Source of the DNA: Mauremys mutica
Lineage: Eukaryota > Chordata > Testudines > Geoemydidae
Reading direction: 5' to 3'
Assembly: GCF_020497125.1 (NCBI RefSeq)
Contig: NC_059075.1
Coordinates: 108,787,222 to 108,851,221, forward strand
Length of the DNA stretch: 64,000 nt
The notes under the pieces are model-generated. The model was not told the origin of the DNA. It saw only the letters and a program-made list of their open reading frames with translations, and searched no databases. Positions 12,301-24,300 of the stretch are shown here, piece by piece. Within the stretch, counting starts at the first letter, position 1, and each line of letters begins with the position of its first letter. Both the position numbers and the translations under genes were made by a program.

Positions 12301-15300
12301 AATACTGGCTTCTGCAGCTAACTCGGTCATCTTCACCTTCATTTTCCTGTTTGTTCATAATCTGGAAACGAAGAACAAGCTTTTGTGCTTTTTCAGGTCC
12401 CAAACTATTTCTCAATTTGTAATGAATTAGTCCAAAGGAAGAAAATATTCTTTCTACACTCGCAGAAGAAGCTACTGCTGTTTAAAAGTGAGATTATCAC
12501 TTCAAAAGTCTCTGAAACCAAGTGCTTAAGTGACTTCCACCAGTTCACCAGAGTGACTTTCTTTAAAATATGATCAGCAAACATATATTGCTTGAATGAT
12601 TCTGATTCCCAAACAGGGTCTCTTTTACAGCCTGCTGCCATTATAGGTTTTCCCTTCTAGTGAGAGAGTGGTATGGTAAATCTCAAATCAATGAAGGCTA
12701 CACTCAGAGACCTCAAGACTTCTGGAATATGCTGCTCAAATAGTTTCACTTTTATTTCTAGTGCCTGTCCCTCCCTTCTCCTTGCCCAGATCTATTCCAT
12801 CCCCAACAATCTTCTGTTCATTGAACTTTTTGAAACTTTGCACTTTTAGAGAGACATAAGGGATTGACTCTGTGTACACACATTTGCAGAGGGACAGTAG
12901 GGTTGCAGTCTGTTATTTCTCACCTCTATATATCATTTATTTATGTATTTAAAAACATTTTTGCTGTTAACAAGCATGTTATCTCTGGAGACACAAATCC
13001 ACAGTTTGAGAACTGCAAAACTAAGCATCTCTGATGGTATCTTCTAGACTGAGCACTGGGTAGATAGAAAGATTAACCTAAATAATCTATACAGAAGCCC
13101 CTGGAACCTCATAAAATTGGGTCCCTAATCCATGAACTATTGGAACTCATTTACAAAACTTTTCGTAAACATTATGTGAATATATTGTCTCATACTATTG
13201 AATTAATAATCCCTATTCCATGATGAGAGATCTTTGAGCTATAATATATCTTAATTAAAACTATCTTTAGATAAAAGGTTTTTTAAGGAAAAAAACTTTT
13301 ATCAAAAACATCCCATTTAAATAAAAAAAATCCGTTGTTTTTTTTTTAATTATTTTTTAAAATGTCATTGATTTTTATCCACTCTGAGAGCGATCCAGCC
13401 AACCTAGGTGAATGGACAATGTGCTGGCAGATGAAATTCACTAGTAATGGATAAAAGGGAGTTTGAACTGCCCATACATTTGCTGGGTTCTACGTTAACT
13501 GTACACGCTCAGGGGGAATGAGCTGTGTGTCAGTGTGAACAGCTCCATGAAAACCTCAGCTCAGTGGGTGTGGATGGGCAAAAAGGCAAACGAGCCATTA
13601 GTCTAACTGAAGATGTTCTCAGAACTAATATACTGAAATTATTATCGTGCTGTTATATAAATCAATGGGATGCCCTCGGTGGCATATAGTGTTCAGTGCT
13701 GGTCATCCTGTTTTTAAAAAAAAAAAAAAACAAGGCCAGGATAGGAGTCCAGAAGCAGGCGATGGAGATGAGGAAAGGCTGCCGTGTGAGGAGAGACTGG
13801 AACTGTGTAGTTTAGAGGGGAGATGGATAAGGGACATGCTGTAGGTGTCAGAATAACCAATGGGGTAGAGATGGGAAATAAGAACAAGAAGGGTGCAGCC
13901 AATGGATTTGAAAGGCAGCAAGTTTAAAACAGAAAAATACACTTTTTCACACAGAATTTAGGCAACTGTGATAGGTATAGTTGAAGTTAAGTGCCTAGCA
14001 GGATTGAAAAGCAGGGTCAGGGCACTCCTGTGGATTATGAGAGCATCCACACTGATATTAGATAGGATAAAAAATATAAAACCCTCCTGCTTCAAGTCAT
14101 AAACCAGAAATTAACTAATGAGGGATGAGGGCACTGAGAAGGAAACTGCCGTCTGGGTAGGTTATTCCATCATTGTCCATTGTCCAGAGCACTTTCCTCT
14201 GAAGCGTTTGGTATTTGCCACCAAGAGTGCCAGGATTCCAGATTAGTTGGGGCCTTACTGGTCTGATCTGGTATGGCAGTGTCTAGTCATAGGAGCCTGA
14301 GTTCTTTTTTTATTCTGTGAGCCCAAGCGGGCACTAAGCAGTGTCTGTCTAGTCTGTGCCATACCCCCTGCGCTCATTTTCAGTTTCCCTAGGCAGTTCC
14401 CTTTGTCAGGTCACTGTCCAGGGGACTGAAGTGTCTTGCCATTAAGTGTCCTATGTAGCAGGGGTTCTCAACCTTTTTCTTTCTGAAGCCCCCCAACATG
14501 CTATAAAAACGCCATGGCCCACAACAACTGGTTTTCTGCAGATAAAAGCCAGGGCCAGCATTAAGGGGTAGCAAGGAGGGCAATTGCCTAGGGCTCCATG
14601 CCATAGGGGACCCTGCAAAGCTACGTTGCTCAGGCTTTGGCTTCGGCTCTGGGTGGTGGGGCTTGGGTCACTGGGCTTCAGCCCTGTGCAGTGGGGCTTC
14701 AGCTTTCTGCCTTTGGCCTCCACAAGTCTGCCAGCCCTGCTTGGCAGACCCCCTGAAAACTGTTTGTAGTCCCCGCAGTGGGCCCTGGACCCCTGGTTGA
14801 GAACCATTGCTCTGTAGCATTGGTGCACACACACAAACCTGTGCTTGCTAGCAGCTGGGTTGGCACTGGCCTGAGACTGGGGAAGCCCTGTGGGTGACCT
14901 GGATAAGCAGATGGTGATGTGATTTGGGAGGGGGGGTAAATAATTATGTGATTTCAGTGCTGTTCTTCCTGCTGTGCTGCTCTCTTCTCGGTAACCTGAA
15001 AAGCAGCACAAGTAATAACACAGAAGTGTCTCTCTTGCACAGATTTTACATTGGGAGTCTCTTAGGCAAATGTTCTGCCGTTTGAACTGAGAAGTTTAGA
15101 GCACTGGAATTCTAATTTTAACCCTACCTGCCTGTTAATTAGTTGACATGTATGCCTGTAGGTGTAGTAGCCTGCATCTGTGCCACCTAGGATCATGTGA
15201 TATCAGATCTCCATGCTGAGCAAGGATCAGCCTTGTTGGCGTATGGATGGAAGATCTCCAAGGTAAATCCAGCCTGATTTTGTAGGTGGCACTCTCTGCT

Positions 15301-18300
15301 CTGTGTCATTATCCAGAGAGTGCCTCAGGATAGTGCTGGAGGACATTGTACAACTGGGAGCCAGGGGATTCCATTTGTGGTCACTAAAGGTCCCATGGCA
15401 ATTTGTCACAAAAAGATTTTAAAATCTGATTTCATGGACAAATGCCAACTCCGGTAACTCCATTCTGCCAGCCTTTCTCCCTCCCCCCCCCAATATTTCT
15501 TGTTCTAAACTATTGTTGTGCTGCTTGGCGGCAGCATTCCATGCCAGTGCATGACACTTCTATAGATATGGTCTGCAAAGTGCTTGGGAACCCTTCAGTA
15601 TTGTCTCTGTTGGGGACCATGGATTCCTATTATTATTTTTGTAGCACCTAGGAGATCCAGGAATGGACCAGGACCCCATTGTGCTAGACACAGAACCAAA
15701 AGATGATTCTGGCCCCAAAGAGCTAGTCTATTACATCACATACAGATGTTAAATAATAATAGGGATGGGCTGACCGTGACTCCTCGTCTGCTCTCTGAAG
15801 ATGGAACTAAGGCCAGTGCCTAAAGCCTTCAAACTCCATACTAATTCCACGGCATCTTTTCTCAGCCTGGTTCGCTCCGCCTCACACCGTAGCTTGGCAA
15901 TGATGCTCCAGGGCAGAGCCATCGTGTTATTTTCTGTAGGGAGGAGACTGTACAGTCTGTGCTCGAGGAAAACAAAGAGATTGTTCAGACCACTCAGTGG
16001 GCACCCCCCTTTTACCAAGCTGTCCATTTAAGCATGCTGGGCCAGGTCCTTAGCTGGTGTAAATGAGTGTACCTCCACCAGTGCGAAATGGAATGCGACA
16101 CGTTACGTTCTGACTTAGTAGTATTCTACGTCCCTTCTGCACTGATGGAAATCACACCCAAGGTGCCAAGGCAGTGGTGAACCTGGCCCTTGGCAGGCAC
16201 CCATTCCAAGGAGTAGTGAGGTGTATTTAGACAAGTACAGTTCTCCCTGAGGGCTGTGCTCCCTGCTCTTATAGTTGCTCTCTCCACTTGGAGTGAGGTC
16301 ATCCTGTGTTTTTCATTGCAGAAGAGACTGGTCAAAAATAAGTGGGGACGGACTTTGTAAGAAAAAGATTTTCCAATTTGTATTTTTTCCAAGTAAGAAA
16401 TTGCAGAGAAACTGGAAACGTTCTGACCAAGGTTGTTGGTCAAAGAAAAGGGGCGGGGAGATTTTTTCCCCAAAACTCTTTCTCAAAATATCAGATTTTC
16501 ATCAAATTTTTAAACGTTACCCAGTTATATTTGCAGATTGTCCAGTGAGTGAGGGAAGGACTGCTCTGGAAGGCATGTCTGGCTCTTAGCTCTGTTGGTG
16601 CTGAGACTCTCTGCCTGATATCTAGTGGCAGGGAGTTCCACAGCTGAGAGTCTACTGCAGGGAATACTTTCTGTCCTGAGCTCTCAAGAGTTTTCTCTGA
16701 GCTCTTTTGCTTGTTCCCATTGCTGTTGCAGGAGGTCATAGAGCGTGGTGTTGTCTGGGAGAAGCGGGACGTATCCTATCCAAGGCTCTGTAGATGCAGC
16801 ACTAGGGAGCTGCCAGAGAAAAGACAACATTAGGAGTTGTCAGGAGCCCACAGGGCTCTGCTGGTTTATTTAATGAAACGCTCTGGACACGGAATAACTT
16901 TGCCCAATATTTATTATTGTCTCATCCGCCTTGAAGGGGGAAGTGTGAGCAATTTGGCTGAATGGAAACCTGCCAGCACTGTGCTAAGTGGATTAAGAGG
17001 TCACCAATTCCAGGGTAGCTTCTGTAAATATCTTTATATCCTCTGCTGAAACGTCCTTGTGTAACTAGCTACTGTTGTGCTCCTTCAGGAATCACAACAG
17101 AGATTCCTGCACCTCCTCCACAGGGACTGTATTTCCTTTCTCCAGCAGTGGGAGAATGCTACTATCATAAATGCTGCTAAATCAGGGCAGTGGCCCTTTC
17201 TGCTCTGATATGAATAGGGTCTGCACTTAATATAGGGACCTGAAAATACATGGCCACACCCTAACATGTTAAGCCTAGTCCTGGTGATTTAATACCCCAC
17301 GGTGCAATTACTGGAGAGTATGTTTTCTGTCCAAGTCATTTACAGTTACTGGGCCAAATTCTGCCCTCTTTCACCCATGCAGCCCCATTTCAAGTCGAAC
17401 TAGTGCCTCTGAACCTGTTCAGAAATGTGCCTCCCCCTCATTTGTGTACGTCTGTGCAGGTCTTTTCATGGATAATTACTGGGGGATCTCTAGCCCAACT
17501 AATTTGCTTGCGTCAGCCTGCTCTTTAGCTGCCTATAAAAAGAGAGCAAGAATGTACCACTCAATACAGCAAGAAGTTTAGCTTTCAATCAGGCACCGTA
17601 ACAGAACATCTAGCTCCCACCTTAGGATGCCCACATGGGTGCCAGTTTTAGACCCCCTTATACCTGCATGGGTGTCTAGATGTGGAGTGTCACTGGCCAG
17701 GGCAATTGCACCAGTATTTTCCCTCAGTGGTCCTGCAAGGGCATGTACAGTCAGGCTGCCAGTTCCCTCCCTTCACTGTGTATTTCCCAGGGCAAACAGG
17801 CTGCCCAGGACGCTGGTTGGTGTCTGTTCAGAGTCGGTTAAAGGTGTAATTGCTACACTCAAGATTCCACACAGCATTTCCTATGCAAGCCTACTTTATT
17901 CTTAAGGTAAAAAAACATTACAGCTAAAACTCATTTAAAAACAATAAAAGAACCTACATGCATGCTAATAAGCTCAGCAGAATTCACCCCAACCTTAACC
18001 TGGATTCTGGCAGGAACAGTCCTTCAGATCCCCACCCAAGAGGGATTCCTTGTGGTTACAAGTTCATCACATCTTCAAGCTCAAAGCAAGCACCCATTCT
18101 GATGTGGCCTCAAGAGGCCCAGTCCTTCCAATTTTACCCTAAAGCTGGGGTCCTCTGTGGCTTGGGGGTCCTGTCCACTTGCTGAATCAGGAAGAAGGCC
18201 CTGAGCTTGTTTAAAACTAGACTATTTCTCCAAAAACCCTTTCTTTGTCTGCTGGTCCCTGGAGAGTCTAGTTTGAACCAGTATATATGTACCTCTCCAC

Positions 18301-21300
18301 CTCAGTAGTTTACCCTTCCTATGGAAATACATAGTACCCCAATAACACACATACAATTGTCTTTTTAATGCAATGGATCCCAAAGGTATTAACCTAATTC
18401 AATAAAGTTCGGTCAGGATATTGCAGGAAAATGTCCTATGACAATGCCTATGTTTGGTGGAGTGGTAACTGTCTGATGTGTGTTTTTCCTCTTGTTTTTC
18501 CCCAAGCACCTGATTTTCAGAGGGACTGAGAACAGCTGAACACAGTAGGAGATGCTGGGAGCTGGCACTTAAAAAGAAAAAGAAAAAGAATCAGATCACT
18601 AGTTTGTGTCTAAATATGGTCTTAGAATCCTAACTGTGGGCACTACTTTTTTTCCGGTTGTGGCCCCGTTGACTGACTAACTCTGTCACATGGCCTTCTC
18701 AGTTTCAAAATAACAGAGGAGCTGCTTTCTTTACTGCAGCAAAACCCTGTAAAACTGCCTAGATTGGGCCAGGGCAGAGATGCTGTGGCACTGAATGCTG
18801 TGCCTGCTGGGTGAGCCCAGGCTGTTAGGAAATGGAACCTTTCTAGGCTAGTGTTCATGGAGGATTCTACCTTGTGCTACCCCACAACCACTGCTCTGGC
18901 AGGTACCTAAATCCAGCTGTGGTCGCTTGTTGTCAAAGCAAAGTGAGTGGGGACTGGCGCATAATATTCAAATCCCCTTTTGTGTGCTAGAAAGGAGTGG
19001 TTTCTCCAGGCTGAGGTGTAGCATCCTGGTAAGCTCTCACCCCTTCCCATCACACCCCACCCTTGCATTTGAACTCATGGATATCTTTGCCTGTTTTCTT
19101 CCCAGGGGGAGCAGCGGCTGCATTTCTGGGATGGGTTAAGCCAGGTCACATATGTATGAGCTGATTGTATTCCTGGCCTGTGTTCTAAACATCCCTGTTT
19201 AGTAACACTGTCGTCAGAGGACTTGTTTTCCTGATTCTATAATTACTCCTTGGAGCTATCCCCCCCCTCCGGCTGCATGTTTAACAATTGGACGAAGAAG
19301 GGGAGACGAGGGGTGGGGGGGAACAGGACGGGACTAGGAGAACAATTTGCCAAGAGTTGCAAAACCATGTCATTTCATATCTCATTTCTGGAAAGCTAAA
19401 GTGGGGGAAGGAAACTTTTCCCAGTAAATGATCCTGGCGGACAGGAACCTGTGCCCAGTTATGATTTCCTTCCTTTTGAGCAACCTAGTGCCCCCTCCCT
19501 TCCCCCATCATCCCCTTTTCCTGAGGCCTATGTGAAAGGTTTGAAATTGCCATGATTATAAGCTCTCTGTGATGGAAGGGGGAGGGAAAAGCTGGCCACT
19601 AACCAGCTGCGTTATCGCTAATCCTTGCATGTGTATGTAAGTGCTGAAGACAGACTCTTTGCTCCTTGGTGTGGCAGACGCTTCATGCCAGTTTCCTCCC
19701 AAGTATAATGCTGCTGACTTCAGTGGAGTTACGCCCAGGATGACTCTGACCCTCATTAGCATTGATGATGATGTATGCTGCAGGAGCACCTAGGTGACCC
19801 AATTGGGGTAGGCAGTGGGCACACACCAAGTGGGGGAAGAGTTCCTGCTGCAAGCAACCTACAGTCTAAATAGACAAGAGAGGTAAGAAGGAAGCACCGT
19901 TCCCATTTTACAGATGGGGGAACTGAGGCACAGAGAGACTTACCCAAGGTCACATAGGAAGTTTGGAGCAGAGGTAGGACCTGAACCTGGATCTTCTGCG
20001 TCCCAGTGGCTTACCTACAAGACTATGCTTTCTCTCTGATCATCATTTTAATGTATGTTACCTCCTTTGTTTGATTGATTGATTTTCTTGCCCCCTTCTC
20101 TTCTTGAAGAGCCCCCTTGTCCCAACGCTTCATTACTGCCCTTTCCATTATGTATTTAACAAACAGGAGAGGCTTGTATGTAGGAAGTCCTATCCCTGGA
20201 GCCACTAAAAACTAGATGGAACCACCTGCTGAGGCATACACCAGAGGGGCCAGTCCTGCAGTGGCCATCTCGAGAGAGAGCCTCCAGCAGTGTGAGGGAT
20301 TCTTTTCATCTCTCATGTCTATGCAGAATGATCTAAAAGGAATGGTAAATATGAGAAAGGGTGTCTCTGGCACTGAGGCAATTTCTCTTCCTCCCCCACA
20401 TTAGCCCCCAAACGGGGGCAGCACCTGGTGAAGGAAAGGGGTGGAGGTTCAGGAGCAGAGCAGGGCAGAGGCAACTCTAAAGGAATGTCAACACTGCCGC
20501 TGGAAGCATGCTTCCTGGATGGGGTAGGCAGATGCCCCAGCCACCGCCCATCTTATCCCATTTACACTGCTATGTTTAGCACACTCGCTCTGCTTGAGGT
20601 AGCGCATATCTAGCTACCCGAACCTCCCAGCTGCAGTGTAGAGCTACTCTGAGGAGGGTGGGCTAGAGATGTTATTTCCAGGGAGGAATTTGCAGTTGGA
20701 ATTGGATTAATTACTGCTCCCTGTGAAGATGGGTTCTGTTGCCTGTGGGCGCATTTGTCTTTTAGGAGGGTGGGCGGGGATGCAGAGCATGGGCTAACCT
20801 TTCATAAGAAGGACTCTGCTAAAGCATCCTGCATTACAGATCTCAGCCAGAGATGCCCCAGCCGTGATGGGCAGAGCCAAAAAACAAATCCAAACTCTTC
20901 CTGAAGGAACCTGCAGCCCCAAAATAACTTAGCTTTAGGATCTCTCAGCCATGAGGGAGTTAGTCCCTCCTGTTACTAGAGGCTAGCAAAGGAAGACAAT
21001 ATATTCATAGATTTCAAGGCCCACAGGGACAATTATGATCATGTAGCATAGGACAGACCATAGGATTTCACATACAGTTCCTGCATGGAGTCCATAATTA
21101 GATCTCATGGGAAATGGGATTTGCCAGTGCTGCCAGCTGGATGTAATTTCACTCCCATCCATACTGCAAATGCAACTGTGTTGGAGGAACTGGTTGCAGC
21201 AGAGTTGGCCTCCAACATAGTTGCAGCATAGATGGGACCATGCAGTGTAGACAGGACTATGAAATTTCCCCATGATTCATCTGCCCGTCTGGGTAGACAG

Positions 21301-24300
21301 GAGAATCTACACTACATGATGGAAGCATGTTTTATGCTTCCCCCATCATCGTGTCAAGTGTAGCATAAACAGGACCACTATGAAGTGCAACAGCATTTGT
21401 TGTCCCCATCCTCTCTGCTAGTCAATGTCGTGCTTGTTGGGAAGAGCCCCTGGGTTGTGGGAACAACTTCCCAGGTTCCCAAGTGTTGCTTTTGGTTGAA
21501 CACTGATCCTTTTTTCCAACCTGGTTTGAATGTGCTTTGAATGTTATCCAACCTCAGGCTCTGACCCACATCTGACAATAATAAAACTCACAATAACAAG
21601 CCTCATTAAAACACTGGCTCCATGAGCTGGTGGGTGGAATGGGGGAAAAGGGGGGTTAATTTAGTGCTGGTGACCTCATCTCACGTGATGTCACTTCTAA
21701 GGAAAAACATTGATGTCTCCCATGTATAACTCAGCCTGTAAATCTTCAGAGTTTAAAGATACAATGTGTCCCATCTGCCTAGTCTAATCCTGAGCAATTT
21801 TCTGGAGGTTTGGGAAGAATTCAGAACAAGTAACCTTTTAAGGAAGTGTGATGAGATGTTTTAAAGAGTTTCAAGGTTTTGTGGAAGCCAAGGAAGGAGA
21901 ATGAATACTTCTCTCGCAAAAGAGGAAGAGGGCCTGCTCATTAAGTCACAATTCATGAATCAAGCCACATTGTGAATGGGAACAGACTATTCACGGATGT
22001 AACTTTTCACTGTATTTTACACCTGAAAAGAAGCCTAGGCAATGTGTGCGTCTCCTCCAGTAGACACGAGGGTGTACGTACAAAGGCGTGCCTCAAACAG
22101 AGAAGAGGCAATGGCTTAGAAGAATGCAGATGGGATTTGGAGCCGTTTGCATCTAGCCTGCAGGTTTGACTCCCCTGCAGATTGGGCGTTTTTGGAAGTT
22201 GTCTTCTCATGTGTTTTTGGCCCGTGTGAGTTCTGAGGTTTCAGTCCAGATCTTAATGAACGAGTGACCGTGTCACAAAATCTACCACTGTTACAGGGCC
22301 ACACTGATGCCTTTGTGGGGATGGCCTGCGTCACCACACAGTATAGAGACCAAGAAGCACTTGGGAGAGAGAGCAAAGATGGCCTCATGGTTAGAGCACT
22401 GACTCAGGGCTTGGGAGAGTGGGTTCAAGTCCTTGCCCCACCACAGAACTCTATGACCCTGGGCAAGTCATTCAGAGCAGGTCTATACATAAAACGTGTG
22501 CTGCTGGAGCACTTCAGTGAAGGTGCTATTAGGGCCACTGGGAGAGCTCCCGTCGGTGTACTTAATCCACCTGTGTGAGAGGCAGTAGCTCTGGCAACAG
22601 GAGGGCTTCTCCCGTCAACATCACACTGTCTACAGCAGGGATTAGGTTGGTATAACTGTGTCGCACAGGGGTGTGAAAAATCCACACCCGGAGCAATGTG
22701 GTTATACCAATGTACGTTTATAGTGTATATCTGGCTTTTGAGCTCCACAGAGCTCTTCTTCGGGTCTGGGAAAGGTACTCAGTGTCCCAGCTCAATACAA
22801 GGTGGAACAGAGTGTTGAGCATAAGCAGTTAACACATGTTTTAAGAGGCCATTCAAGGTGAAATGGCTCATTAACGCCAATAAAAGATTTTCCCTCATCA
22901 GCGGTGTCTCTTGTATCCTGGGACCAGTACAGCTACAACAACACTGCCCACAGAATCATTTAGACTCTGTTCCTGCTGATTTCGCTGACACTTAGGGCTT
23001 TCCGACAGAGGAAGCAGGTAGAACTCCGTGTTTAGTGGTAAGCAGTTACACCAAGTGCTGAGGTTAGGGGTGCAGTAACACTGAACCGGACTCAGATCCA
23101 CCAAATCCTCAAACTCCAGCCCCACCTCCTGTCCTTCCTCTGCAAAATCAGTCAGGGTGTCCTGACTCGCCACTTAAATCCAGTGTAGCCACCAATCCCA
23201 GATCAACCCCTTCTCCATGCTCTTTCTACGGTACTTATATGGCCCACCTCACTGCAGTATTTGAGCGCCTCCCAATCTTTATTGGATTTATCCTCATAAT
23301 GCCCCTGTGAAGTAGGGTTGTGCTGTTATCCCCATTTTGCAGATGGGGAGTTGAGGCACAGAGAGACTAAGTGACTTCCCCAAGGTCACACAGGCAGTCC
23401 ATGGCAGAGATTGGACTCAAACCCAGGTCTCCCAAATCCTAGGTGAGTGCCCTAACTGCTGGACCATTCTTCCCTTCTCATTATTGATGGGCGTCCCAGC
23501 CACCCTCACTTGCAGCCTACGTCTCCGCCAGATTATTCCTCCCATCCCTCCAGTTCCTTTTCTCAAGAAAAATCTTCTGCTCTCAGACTTCAGTGAAAAA
23601 GAACATCAAGTTAAAAAGAAACAAGCCAGTCTCCTCATTGTATCTACCACTGAGAACACCGGGTGATGGGGAAAGGTTTGCTGTGCTCCATCCAGAATCA
23701 TAAAAACACTGTCCTTAGCATGTGTGTTGGTGCTTAGGTACCATGGTGATGGACCCTGGATAATTGCATTAGATAGACAGGACAGAGCTTTCTACCTTCA
23801 ACTCACTGTACAACTATTAACTCACCAAAGTAAATCACGCTCGCTTCAAATGGAACAAAGGTCTGTTTGCTGCAGCGCCTCTTGTCTTCAGGGAGCTGGC
23901 TGTCCCCTGCAGGCGTTCAGGGAGCAATTATTTCAGAGAGCAAGCAAGGTCAATGGGGAAAAAATGGGTTGTCGCCCCTTTAAGCAGCTGAGTGAAGCAT
24001 GTGTCAGTGGTGTAGCCTATGAGTTAAACTGCGTGTCTGTGTGCTGAGTAAGGAATGCGGTTGCATGCCTGACCCCTTAGCTATGATCAGCAGGGTTGTT
24101 GCTCATGTGCTGAGCTCATTCAGGCTCGCGGGAGCTGGAGTTGCGCACACACACGCAGGGAGAGAGAGGCGAGAAAAGAAGCTGTAGTGCTGGAAAAAGG
24201 GTGTTAGGGTCTCTCTCTTCCCCATTTCTCCCCCCCCCCCTTTTATTTTAATTCCTGCTGGACGCTGGGTTGGTTTTTTTTTTTTGCCTGCCAGCTGTTG

